A stretch of DNA of 64,000 bases from Microstegium vimineum (Eukaryota > Streptophyta > Magnoliopsida > Poales > Poaceae), in contig CM039140.1 in NCBI GenBank assembly GCA_022036555.1, forward strand, positions 1,612,001-1,676,000, in the 5' to 3' direction. Shown piece by piece: positions 22,823 to 33,610 of this stretch; the stretch's first letter is position 1; each line of letters opens with the position of its first letter. The notes below the pieces were generated by a model. The model was not told the DNA's origin, searched no databases, and saw nothing but the letters and a program-made list of their open reading frames with translations. Position numbers and translations under genes: made by a program.

Positions 22823-23680
22823 AGGTTCGGGTCTAGATTCTCTTTACAAATATTTGAGACGATGAATCAGAATTACTTTATGAGATTACTTGTTTGGTTG
22901 TTATGCTAGATTTAATATGAAAAATATTTTTTCCCATAAATATCGTATAAAATTTAGATTTTTTTAGCGTATAACAACTTAAATACAATATATTTTTTTC
23001 TACGAAGAAAATCCTAGAATCTCTAGATAGAAACGTTTTAGCTCTGAATCGCTAGGCTGCAAAATACCATATCGAAGTGTTTCAGGTGATTCTCAAGACA
23101 AACGGAGCCGAGGCTCTGTTTGGACGAGATAATAGGATCTTCTTCAAGAGCATGTCCACTAAATATCCTTTTCCTTTTCCTTTAAAAGTTTTTATAGGGG
23201 ATTGAGAAAACAAAATTCCAAATTATGCGGGAGTGCTAATACAGGATATTGAGAAACTTATCACCCTTTATTAAATAGGACCCACCCTTCAATCTGTCCT
23301 AGTCTCTTTTATCTTCTCTCTTTCCTCTTTATTCTCTGTTTTTCTTTGACAAATCTTCTTCTTTCTTCTCTCTGTTTTTCTTTGACAAATCTTTCCTCTT
23401 CCTTCTCGCCTGTGCGGAGCTTGGCGCTTACCTACACAACATCCTGGCAACGTGGTCAGCTCATGCTCATGCCCTTGCCCGCGAACGGGGACGGCCGGCC
23501 ACAGCCCACAGCCACGCCCTCGGCCTCGGCAACCGTCTACCAGCGCAGTAGTTCATACTAGATGCTATGATTCAACAGCGGTGGTCGTGCGTCTAATAAG
23601 AGGGGGGAAAAAGGTTGAGAATACCTGCCGGCATTAACAAGAATTGTGGTACAAATACATCCCAGTAGCGGCAGTAGGGA
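22823..23680. other. Segment present in unit A but missing from unit B
   Basis: Flanks on both sides match unit B (22640-22760 with 29190-29300, and 23680 onward with 29330 onward), but this ~850 bp is absent there. It contains an AT-rich MITE-like part (22850-23160) and a TC-rich part (23280-23430). Next to it, a stretch around GTTTAATTAGTGTGCTTTAGG is inverted in unit B. Confidence 0.55.
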
Positions 23681-23912
23681 GGGTTGCACACTAGGAGAGT
23701 TCACTACCTGAATCACCGCTTAACGCTATGATATAATTCCAATCTACTGTTAGCCTCTGCAACTCACATACATAGATTTCACAAAGGGAATGATGGGCTG
23801 AGCCAAGAAAAATGGCAAGCCATCTAATCCAATTTTGAAATTAATCTTGCAGCTCCAAATGCACCGAAATGCCACGTGAGGCGTCAGTCACACGAAGGTT
23901 ACAAGGGAGGCA

Positions 23913-24383
23913 TCATGATCCTGATCCACTCCTTGTGACCCTTCGGAACATATCTTTGATGTTCTTGGATCCTACCTCTGTCTTTGGTTTCTTCGCTGGC
24001 CTCCCTTTGCTTGACTTGGCACCACCATTCGCAGTCTTACTCTGTATGGTCATCTTACCAGAGATTAGAGATTATATGGGCGCTAAGATAAGCTGAGGTG
24101 TTATCAAGGGGCTCACCTCAGAGGGGAGGACAGGTGCCGGACAACTGTCCGCATAAAACGAAGCTTCACCAGTTTTGGTCGTCGCATCAACAGTGATCTC
24201 ATTGATATCCAGCCTGCAAGGGAATGAATTGTTTGGAGTTTGGGCATAGACAAGCAGAAACACTTTTTTTATTAAAAAAAAACTAAGAGTGAAGAAGGAA
24301 ATCTTACTTCAGCTTCTTGCATAGTAATGTTAACCATGGCTCTTCCTTCAGATATTCACGGATCATCTGGACAGCCTCCTTCA
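23913..24383 (-). pseudogene. Truncated RNase H2 subunit B copy (last three exons only)
   Basis: Exons 24308-24383, 24117-24213 and 23913-24041 correspond base for base in length (76, 97, 129) and phase to exons 8-10 of the gene at 29634-33250. Frames are open, and changes are mostly single residues (KEEP for KDEP, PAPVLP for PAPALP, TANGG for TASGG). Exons 1-7 are missing because the duplication breakpoint lies in intron 7. Upstream on the same strand now lies the duplicated 5' exon of another gene (24769-24990), so a fused transcript is possible. Confidence 0.9.
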
Positions 24384-24768
24384 CTGTAGAAGAAACAATA
24401 GAAGCAGCTCTATCAGGACATTTGTGTATACACATACATAATCAGGACACTAACAGCCTTTCATTGATATATCAGATTGAAAAATCATCGCTACGCATTA
24501 TTCTGCTTTGGTTGCTGGCAGTATCATGCTATACAACAAGTCTCCAAGAAAAAATGCCAAAAACAAAGTACAACAACCTCATGCATAAATACAAGTTCCC
24601 TCACAAAAAAAGGTACATGGGCGCACACATGTAGAGCCAATAATTTTTGCAAAATAAATAAATAAAAATGAGCAGGCATCAAATAGCCGAAATAGCTTGA
24701 GGTTAGAGTTTGGGAACTCGATTTCGAGACAGCAGAGAGAGAGGGGGGGGGGGGGGGCAGGAATATAC

Positions 24769-24990
24769 CTGGTGGGCGCTCTTCTCCGCGGAAGAGATCG
24801 GCGAAGGCCTCGGCACCTGGCGTAGGGGAGCGGCGGTAGCCCACCCAGTCGTCGCAGACAGAGAGAGGGCGCACGCGGTGTGAAGGTGAAGGATGCAGCG
24901 GCGCCGCCGACTAGGACCCGATCTGTGAAGAGCCCAACTAGGACCCGATCTGTGAAGAGGGAGGATCGACCTGGACTGAGGCACTGTCGG
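24769..24990 (-). other. Probable 5' exon and promoter region, copy B, now upstream of orphan RNase H2B exons
   Basis: Copy of 19514-19790. It ends at a donor (GCCCACCAG|GTATATTCC, boundary at 24769) followed in the intron by a 15-base G/C homopolymer (plus-strand G at about 24743-24757). An internal repeat of ACTAGGACCCGATCTGTGAAG (two copies near 24910-24960) is unique to this copy. The next acceptors downstream on this strand are those of the truncated RNase H2B exons. Confidence 0.4.
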
Positions 24991-25587
24991 TGTTGCGACT
25001 TGTGTTGTGAGCCAAACGGCAGCCGGCGTCGGCGAACGGACGAGAGGAACGCGAGGAGGGAGACGGGAACGATGGAGTGGTGGACGGTTGGGCTTGGGCT
25101 TCAGATAGAATTTTCTTTATTGATTCTAGATAAAGCCCAACCGGTCTAAGCGTGCTGTGGGCCTGTGGCATAACGAAAGCCGTTTATGAGCCTGCTTTAG
25201 CTATAGAACGAACGGTATCAACATAAAAAAAAATTAGGCTAATAATTCGGGTATTAATATTAATCACAGCTAAGGATGGTCAACATGCATACACGAGTGA
25301 GTTTCAAAAAAAAACATGCATACACGAGTGATACATGCGTACAAATCCATGACAAGCAATTGTATCATGTACTTATACTGGACAACAAAAAAGAGGACAA
25401 CAAAGAAACTAGAAAACGAACTAAACTAGATTCACTAAGCTAAAAAAAATACTGAAACTTATTGAAGTGAATCGCGATGAGTTCACTTACTTAAACTCAA
25501 ACTAAATTACTGAAAAAGCCCTTTGAAAAATCAAAAGAAGGAAGACAATAGATCAGCAAATAAACCACCCTTGAATAAAAACACTAA

Positions 25588-25819
25588 GCGAGATGCAAAA
25601 TCTTTTGGATTTTTGCACCGTAGCACTTTCGTTTGTATTTGACAATTATTGTCCAATCATAGAGTAACTAGGTTTAAAAGATTTGTCTCACAAATTACAG
25701 GAAAATTGTACAATTATTTATTTTTTTACATATATTTAATGTCATTCATGTGTCTAAAGATTCGATGTGACGAAGAATCTAATAAAATTTTGAAATTTTG
25801 AACACATCTAAACAAGGTG
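25588..25819. mobile_element. MITE with TAA target duplication, family copy 1
   Basis: Unit A has an empty site (ACACTAAGGATCC), while unit B has ACACTAA, then 232 bp, then TAAAGATCC. This defines the insertion and a 3-bp TAA duplication, typical of Tourist/PIF-Harbinger MITEs. Family hallmarks inside are TAGCACTTTCGTTTGTATTTGACAA-type and GATTCGATGTGACG sequences; relatives lie at 37675-37905 and 40419-40642. Confidence 0.8.
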
Positions 25820-26284
25820 TAAAGATCCAAATGAATGAGAAGCTAGTCCACGATGACAAGTCAGCCCACAAACACAAGCAGAGCACATAAAAAGAATCGA
25901 CTGTCTGACATATGAAAAAAAACAGTCGATAAATAGTTAAAAAATATTCTAATGTATATCTATATCTATACCTACCTAATAACAAAGAACCAAAATTTCC
26001 TGACATTGTGTTTTGAAGCGCTTCAAAGATTTTTCTTAGGTGTGCCAAGACATTAGTGTCTGCCTTGGATAGTTCATCTATATGGGAGCAATCCTTTCCA
26101 TAGATGTTCTGTTTTTTTAATAATTTTGTGATGTGATTACAGTTGCAAGAATCCAGTTAATTATGATGTACGCTATTATCTCTTTCCACACATGTTCTAT
26201 ATGTTTTGGAGTCTTTATTTATGTTTCTATGTCTTTTGATAGATCTAAACCATTACAATCTAAATATATAAGATCGATGTAGTA

Positions 26285-26516
26285 CTCCCTCCATTCCTAA
26301 ATAACTGTCTTTCTCACTTTCCGAGAAAAAACTTTGACTAATTTTGTATAAAAATATATTAATATTTATGATGTATAATTAATATCATTAGATAGATCTT
26401 TTGATCTAGTTTTTTAATAAATTTATTTGGAGATATAAATATTGTACGTAATTATAAATCTAGTTAAAGTTGTGACACAGAAACCCAAAACGACATATAA
26501 TAAGGGACGGAGGGAG
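26285..26516. mobile_element. Stowaway-type MITE
   Basis: Ends CTCCCTCCATTCC and GGGACGGAGGGAG are inverted repeats flanked by TA on both sides. The AT-rich core of 232 bp has the usual ATTAGATAGATCTTTTGATC-like sequence. Absent from unit A. Confidence 0.85.
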
Positions 26517-27004
26517 TAGTTCTTAGTTATAGATAGTGAAAGAAATAATACATTGATGCACACTAACTTTTATTTATTCAGACGCCTTTTAAATTTAGAA
26601 ATTTAATATTAGATTCACTATTAACTTTTCATGTTTTTTTTTAAAAAAATTTCCTTTACTAATCGTGTTTTACATTAGAATCTTTATTTAGAATATTTTT
26701 GCTACCAATTTATATGGAAATGAAATTGCTATTTTTTCTTAATTTGCTATTTCGAATTTACTATATACTCATTGTATTAGGAGAGAACCCTCTCTACAAT
26801 ATGACTTGGAACTATATTACCTTTTGGTTGTAAGTATAACTAACATGTTTCTCTCTCTCTTTTTGCTCTGTTCAACACTGTTATTTCGCAATTGCACATA
26901 ACTGGCATCCCCCCACCCTCATTTTCTTGCGATTGTATTCCTTTTTACATTTATTAATGATGATTTGTTTCCTTTTCTTTGACAGAGTTTTTTTTAGATT
27001 AGCT

Positions 27005-27040
<36 letters not shown>

Positions 27041-27502
27041 CGCTGCACTGCGCACGACAAATCACAATGGGTTGATCCCGAGTAATATATATTGATCTTT
27101 TTAGTTTTTATTATTGATTCTTACGATAAATTAAAGCAACTGATGAATATTGAGAGTGAAACAAATATATTATTTTTTTCGAAGAAAACAACGAAAAGCA
27201 AACCAATATGAGATGGATATGATCAACGATTCAGTAGAACTGATCATATCCACACTCTACACACATAGGATCGATCGAGGCCTAGTTGGCTTTGTCAGTT
27301 ATTTAAGTGACGCGCGAAGAGAGTAGCAGCAGCTAGCGATTCTAAGGTAATCGTCCATGTCGGAATGAACAATCAGCTAGCCACTTTCATTTGTTTGTGG
27401 AGTTGTGGACGTACTGGACGTTCCAGCATGTAGCTGAGCCGAGATACTTTTACTTACTTATTTATTTATTTATTTATTTATTTAGCAAGTAGCTGATCTG
27501 AG

Positions 27503-28087
27503 CTAGTTTCTCTTACTGATCCATGGCGTGCATTTGGGGCCAGGATAGCCGTGGAAGACGTCGAGGCAACGGTAGCGAGGAGGGTCCGACTCCACCAGCT
27601 TGCACTCTTTGCAGTTGCTCGGGCACGACTCCACCGTGTCGCTGCACCTGCAGTAGGGGATGTAGTTCCTGGTGCAGATGGCGCGGTCGCAGCAGTCCCA
27701 CGGCCTCGGCGTGCAAACCGGGGGCTCGATCACCCAGATGACATAGTCACGGCAGACGAATCCCTCGCCGGCCGGCGACGCCACGCACTCGCGGCAGTTA
27801 GGGGAGCACTTGTCCACCACGTCGTTGCAGCGCCACCTCGACGGCCTGAAGTTCGGGTCTTTGGTAGTCCAGTCGCAGCACTCCCACGGTCGACCACCAG
27901 CAGCAGCAGCAGCAGCAGCGCTGCTGGGGAGACGAATCGCGTCGGTGCCGTCATCGGTGTGGCCGGGTCCGGCGTTGGCGGTGGCGCCGAAGCAGACAGC
28001 GACGGCAAGAAGGGCGACGACGAGCATCGCCGGGATGACGACGGGGCGGGTGACCATGCCGCGCTGCTCACTGCTTTCTTTCTGCAA
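27503..28087 (-). CDS. Bowman-Birk-type serine protease inhibitor, copy B
   Basis: Paralogue of 21647-22192, with 194 residues from the first ATG; the second ATG at 28057 (MVTRPVVIPAMLVV) aligns better with copy A's start and gives 184. Signal peptide, then an Ala-rich linker (a poly-GCT/GCA run longer than in copy A), then two Cys-rich halves. The second-half loop reads C-T-R-N-Y-I-P-Y-C-R-C, so P1 Arg is kept and P1' is Asn instead of Asp in copy A. Cysteine positions are conserved between copies. TATA-like sequence near 28215-28221 and CCAAT at 28233-28237 lie upstream as in copy A. A (TTTA)n run at 27452-27484 lies in the 3' flank. Confidence 0.93.
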   Translation of the reverse strand: MQKESSEQRGMVTRPVVIPAMLVVALLAVAVCFGATANAGPGHTDDGTDAIRLPSSAAAAAAAGGRPWECCDWTTKDPNFRPSRWRCNDVVDKCSPNCRECVASPAGEGFVCRDYVIWVIEPPVCTPRPWDCCDRAICTRNYIPYCRCSDTVESCPSNCKECKLVESDPPRYRCLDVFHGYPGPKCTPWISKRN

Positions 28088-28212
28088 CTTCCGGTAAAAA
28101 AGTTGAGTGCTACAGTAGCTAGCTTGTAGGCCGATGGCGGTGCACGGTGTGCCGCGCCTGCTGCCTTGGTTTGGTTGTGTCGTTGCTGATGATTATTATT
28201 CGCCGGCGCGCG

Positions 28213-28240
28213 AAACATATAGACCCATCCAGCCAATCAC
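28213..28240 (-). promoter_or_regulatory. TATA-like and CCAAT elements of BBI copy B
   Basis: ATTGG and CTATATGTTTCGCGCGC on the minus strand match the promoter of copy A, with one base change in the TATA core. Confidence 0.5.
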
Positions 28241-28836
28241 AATGTGACGTGTGGCGCCCTGTGGATATGCATGAATGGGTTAAAATAAATATGGCTGCAA
28301 GCTAAGAGCATCCGTAGTGGTGTTAGCTGACGTGGAAGTGAGAGATAAAAACAAAGATTGTTTTATATAAGTTTATTATTGTCTATGTATTATTAGACTC
28401 ATGTTCATCTCTCATATTTTTGGACTTTTTGGACTGCGTGAAGTATATCAGATATTTATTCGTCACTAGTGATTACTCTTTCCTACTTTTTATCAATCCA
28501 CGTCATAATAGCTAGCTATTGAGACATCCTAAGCATGTGGTCGACTTTTAGGCTCTATTCGACTGGTATAAAAACCGGTTGATTAAACGAGCTGAAAGTA
28601 AAAAGTCTTAATAATTTTCTACAGTATAATATATGGTACTATGAGTACTTGTATACTTATCCTCTCAGACGGTTGCATATATGGTCATCACTGGCCAGTC
28701 CTGCATGTGCTGTTTTTCACTCCGTCATCTACTAGATACGGAGTACTACTAGATCTAGAGGCATGCACTGCACGAGCGTAAATAATATCACCACGCGCAT
28801 GTGTCATGCCTCACCTGATCGAGATAAAAAATACTA

Positions 28837-29178
28837 CTCCCTTCGCCCCAAAACAATCGCATTACTACCATTTGAAATTTGTCCTAGAAAAACCACTCGT
28901 TTAGAATCAGCTCCCTTCGCCCCAAAACAATCGCATTACTACCATTTGAAATTTGTCCTAGAAAAACCACTCGTTTAGAATCAGCCTAGGATGCAGGGCT
29001 ATGTATAGGGCTCACTCAAATCATCAGCATGCATTACTCCCGTACAAGAAAAACAACGTGGCAGGCAAGGACTTGTGGGTTCGTGTGCTCTCCAATTAAA
29101 ATAAAAGACCTGCCATGTCAAATGTAGAGGCATTTTGGTAATTTGATTACCACAATGGTTTCTCTCGGACGGAGGGAG
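28837..29178. mobile_element. Stowaway-type MITE with an internal 74-bp tandem duplication
   Basis: The left end CTCCCTTCGCCCC is preceded by TA and the right end GGACGGAGGGAG is followed by TA. The first 74 bp (from 28837) are repeated from 28911, so the terminal repeat occurs twice in a row on the left. Absent from unit A. Confidence 0.75.
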
Positions 29179-29560
29179 TATGGCACATGTAGCTATCTAG
29201 CACGTTTATGACATGCATGTGGTCCAATGGCTAGCGCTAGCTCACCAATTTCATCTCCTCTTTCCTCATTTGCTCAGAGCTTTGCTGTCAGGGTGCTAGC
29301 CGAACCTAAAGCACACTAATTAAACGCAGCAGAGGGTTGTACACTAGCAGAGTTCACTACCTGAATCACCAATTAACACTATGATGTAATTATAATCTAC
29401 TGTCAGCCTCTGCAACTCACATACATAGATTTCACAAAGTGGATGATGGACTGAGACAAAAAAATGGCAAGTCATCTAATCCAATTTTGAAATTAATCTT
29501 GCAGCTCCAAATGCACCAAAATGCCACGTGAGGCGTCGGTCACACGAAGGTTACAAGGGA

Positions 29561-29698
29561 GGCATCATGATCCTGATCCACTCCTTGTGACCCTTCGGAA
29601 CATATCTTTGATGTTCTTGGATCCTACATGGCATCATGATCCTGATCCACTCCTTGTGACCCTTCGGAACATATCTTTGATGTTCTTGGATCCTACCT
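29561..29698. repeat. 69-bp tandem duplication over the end of RNase H2B
   Basis: GGCATCATGATCCTGATCC begins at 29561 and again at 29630, and the intervening sequence repeats nearly exactly. The unit carries the last ~22 codons and the stop. Translation ends in the first copy met (TGA at 29636-29634), so the second lies in the 3' UTR. Unit A has only one copy. Confidence 0.9.
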
Positions 29699-32600
29699 CT
29701 GTCTTTGGTTTCTTCGCTGGCCTCCCTTTGCTTGACTTGGCACCACCACTCGCAGTCTTACTCTGTATGGTCATCTTACCAGAGATTAGAGGTTATATGG
29801 GCACTAAGATAAGCTGAGGTGTTATCAAGGGGCTCACCTCAGAGGGGAGGGCAGGTGCCGGACAACTGTCCGCATAAAACGAAGCTTCACCAGTTTTGGT
29901 CGTCGCATCAACAGTGATCTCATTAATATCCAGCCTGCAAGGAAATGGATTGTTTGGAGTTTGGGCATAGATAAGCAGAAACAATTTTTTTATTAAAAAA
30001 AAACTAGGAGTGAAGAAGGAAATCTTACTTCAGCTTCTTGCATAGTAATGTTAACCATGGTTCATCCTTCAGATATTCACGGATCATCTGGACAGCCTCC
30101 TTCACTGTAGAAGAAACAATAGAAGCAGCTCTATCAGGACATTTGTGCATACACATACATAATCAGGACACTACAAGTCTACAACCTTTCATTGATATAT
30201 CAGATTGAAAAAACATCCCTACGCATTATTCTGCTTTGGTTGCTGGCAGTACCATGCTATACAACAAGTCTCCAAGAAAAAATGCCAAAAACAAAATACA
30301 ACAACCTCATGCACAAATACAAGTTCCATCACAAAAAAGGTAGAAAAATTACAACAAGGTGTGTATTGTGCCTCTTTTCCCCTTGAGACATGAAATTATG
30401 GTTTATCCTAGCACTAGGCATAAATCCAAAGTACCAAGCATTGCTAGCTTCAATCAAACCATTCTTCTATAATTCACTGTATGCAAGTACCAGTTGGTGT
30501 AGTTTAAGGCAGTTTAATGCACTGCAACATAAAGAATCAACAGTTTGGCTATAGAATTGAGTTGGCACTATTCAACAGTTTGGTTAGATGCCCATGAGTG
30601 ATGATAACATACCCCCTTTCGAAAATCAAAAAGCAAATAACAAGAATCTACATGCTTACTGCCATATTAAACTGCCGAGTACTACTGAACAAATGGAGAT
30701 TAACACTGGCCATATTAAACTACCCAAGTATTATGTACTCTTCCGTTCCAAATTATAAGTGTTTTGAATTTTCTAGATACATTGGGTTTTCTATGTATCT
30801 AGACATAGTGTATATCTAAGTTCATAGCAAAATCTATGTACCTAGAAAATCAAAATGTCTTATAATTTGGAATAGAGGGAGTACTGAATAAAATGAAGAT
30901 TAACTATGACGTACACTGTTCTTTTTCTGTTTGGGCAGCATAATTTTTACCCAACTTGGGGAAGACCTCCTTTAGGTTGTATACCTGCAAGAGATTCAAA
31001 GATATATTGGTAATCCGGAATAGTGAGATGAAGTCAAATTAACATGATTTAGAATTTGCATTCGTAATGAATGCTGTACAGCAAAGATGACTAAAGTACA
31101 TAATGTATCTTTCAGGATTCATTCCCCCAAAGATCATACTCAGAACAAAGTGAACTTCAAAGAATGCTGTTTCACTCATAATCACGTAACATAACCAAAG
31201 AAATCTGACAGAAGGTCCAGAGTCAAATATGATTCAGCACACTAGAAAACTTAATGCTGTGTTGAATGGTCACTTATATCCCTTAAAGAAAATGAGGTGA
31301 AAAAACAAAACAGGAAACCCATTTTAACTTGTCCAAGAAAAAATATATTGCTGTGATATGTAAATCAGTACAGCATGCATCACCTAGCTGCAGTCTGCAG
31401 GTTAAATTAAGTCATTGCTTTTGTACAGTAACGAACAGAAGTAAAAAAAGTATTGCCTAAGCACAGAGAGTAAACCAAAGTAAGAACAGGAAAACACTAC
31501 CTTGCAGCACAACCAAGATAAGACCTTGGAGTTGTCCAGCCTAAAGAACTTCATGTTAGATACTTCTGCATCAAAGGTAATGTCCATGTGAAATAATTAG
31601 TTCTGTGAACTATTTTCCACAACAGAAAGAAGTAATTAAAAAAAGAAGGAACAAAAAATCATCAATTAATTCAATCAAGAAAATGAAAAGCTGCCACATC
31701 AGATATGCGGCAAGGAAGCTCTAGTGTTTATAATGTGGCAGCAGCTTGACGTGGTATATTACAGTGAAACATTTAAACATATACCTTTTACTTCACAAAC
31801 CAATTCCATATGGTGGCTAGCTACATTCATTAGCTGCTGATATCCAGGATATCCCTCAACATACAATATTTCATCCAGTTGTCTGAATTTTCCTGGATCA
31901 TTTCCATTCTGCATGAATGGGTGTTAGAGTAATAAGGTTTAGGTTAAACACAAACCATGTAGCAGAAAAAGAAAAAACCCGTTAATTGAGCATACCGACA
32001 TACGTGCAGCTTCGAAAGTTGGTAAAAAAATGAAGATGGGATCAACAGGGGTGCAATAATAGAGGCCACCATCTATTAGAGAGAGCATTGAATACTAAGT
32101 GAGGTACTGAAGTAGAATGCAGTCTGATATGTATTCAGAAATGTTTTGCTTCAAACAGATTATACTACTCAGCACTCGGAATGTAAATGTGTCATAGATG
32201 GTACAGAAAAGACATCTCATTCTCTTATTATATTCCTTTTGTTTTAGAGAGAGCTAAGCCAGTGAGCTTTAACAAGACGGTTTGTAGTGGTAGGGAAGAA
32301 AACCGCTTAAGCTTGTGTCATGAAAATGGATATTCGTTGGCTACACAATGATAAGAGGCATGATTAACACAGAGTGGGGAAATATACACATTTGAGTCGC
32401 TATTTCACTATTGTACATACCTTCACAAACATAATCCCCAAGAACCAAGCACCATAACGCTCCTTAAACCAATTGATCTCTTGTAGTTGACCATCAATAA
32501 ATAGATACCCTGTTTCGTCTCCTGGTTCATGACAAGACAAAGGTCAAGTTCAAGCTGTTGACCGACTATTCACAAGCGCCAAGAGGCAATCACTCCGTAC

Positions 32601-33250
32601 GAATCATCTTGTATTTGTCTGGATTTCTGGATCAGAAGCTCATACTGGAAAATACTAGGTATGTACGCACAGTTCATCACTTCACCTGATCTCGGATGTT
32701 GAAGTGACAGAACAGTCCCCTGACCGCTGGCATCAGAAGGGCCTGCAACGCGCAAAGATATATGAATTTGTGGGGCTAATTAAAAATGCGGAGCTCCATT
32801 CATACAAAAAAATTGTCCAATGATCTGACATCCAGCAGATCCCCCCAACCCACCCCAGAAAAGTTTAGTTAGGACTGCGCAAATTGAACAGACTTACAAC
32901 CAGCAGCTGGCGTTCGATTGGGACTCAAAGTTAACAAATACACGCTGAGCACGTTCGCGGGGGAGAAAAAAAACTCAAGGTAACAGAACTCAAAATCCGA
33001 AACCGCATAGTGCAACAGAAACCTAAATGCCACAAATCCGGAACAGTAGAATCAGTTGATGGGCCTGTGCCAACATCCCTAGTTCGGACTAAGCATTAGG
33101 GCACAGACGGGAGGTCGAGTGTGGGTATAGATGCTCACGGTGGGAAATGAGGACGCGAGGCGGCGCCGCCAAGCTGTCGTGCCACGACGCCATCGCGGCG
33201 GCCGATTTGCCCCCTTCGACTTCGCCGGTGCTACCGCTACCGCAGGACAT
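29634..33250 (-). CDS. RNASEH2B: Ribonuclease H2 subunit B, with an apparent one-base frameshift in exon 3
   Basis: Non-catalytic subunit of the trimeric RNase H2 that removes ribonucleotides from DNA. Ten exons: 33139-33250, 32686-32742, 32421-32521, 31996-32072, 31785-31908, 31501-31565, 30915-30984, 30029-30104, 29838-29934, 29634-29762. Family motifs include GTVLSLQHPRSG, TGYLFIDGQLQEINWFKERY, GKFRQLDEILYVEGYPGYQ, KFFRLDNSKVLSWLCCKV and LTLLCKKLKLDINEI; the end is basic (SSKGRPAKKPK) with a weak PIP-like NIKDMFRRV. Expected length is about 302 residues. Exon 3 is 101 bp where 102 is required: after WFLG the frame changes at a GGGG run, whereas the next frame continues with the conserved DYVCE and joins exon 4 in phase. 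So the gene is either disrupted or the assembly lost a base. The 3' end lies in the tandem duplication; a 144-bp MITE sits in intron 7. Confidence 0.9.
30738..30881. mobile_element. Short Stowaway-type MITE in an RNase H2B intron
   Basis: Inverted ends (CTCTTCCGTTCCAAATTATAAG and its near complement CTTATAATTTGGAATAGAGGGAG), flanked by TA. The 144 bp fold into a long hairpin. It lies outside the tandem duplication, between exons 7 and 8. Confidence 0.85.
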
Positions 33251-33610
33251 TTGGTTTGGGTCTACTTCGGCTGGGGGCGGAGGCGGAGAGGGGATGGCCG
33301 GATGGGGCTGGAACCGGGCCCGGGAGCGGGAGCGGGAGCGCGGGAAGTCAGTGAGCGGTAGTCCTGCAGTCGTAGGGTTTTGCCGCCCCGGAACCGGAAG
33401 GGCGCCAGCCGCCAGGCCAGCGCGATGCGGCTGCTTTCGCCTTCACCTTCGTTACCTCTGCCAGTGGTTTCGACCAGTTTGGACCACGTACGGTCCAGCC
33501 CAAGATATGATAGGCCTACCGCTGACGGGTTTTGGCCCACATCGAGTCCAGCCCATCCGTTTAGCTAGTGCTTTGGCTGGGCCCAGATATGAGATGCATT
33601 TTCCGTTATA
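33251..33610 (-). promoter_or_regulatory. Upstream region of RNase H2B
   Basis: GC-rich 5' flank directly upstream of the start codon at 33250, falling to AT-rich beyond 33600 where a MITE begins. No TATA box stands out. Confidence 0.4.

Larger units (their letters stand above)
19368..24608. repeat. Tandem duplication, left unit (A)
   Basis: Direct repeat of 24609-30335. Matching blocks run in the same order: the GC-rich 5' exon (19514-19790 with 24769-24990), the MITE-rich spacer, the Bowman-Birk gene (21647 with 27503) and the RNase H2B 3' exons (23913 with 29634). The start reads AAAGGTACATGGG, as does the junction at 24609. Unit A differs from B by an ~850-bp segment (22823-23680) missing from B and by lacking three MITEs found in B. 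Confidence 0.9.
24609..30335. repeat. Tandem duplication, right unit (B)
   Basis: Direct copy of 19368-24608. The heptamer AAAGGTA is found at the left edge (19368), the junction (24609) and the right edge (30336), consistent with a microhomology-mediated or unequal event. Unit B has gained MITEs at 25588, 26285 and 28837. Confidence 0.9.
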
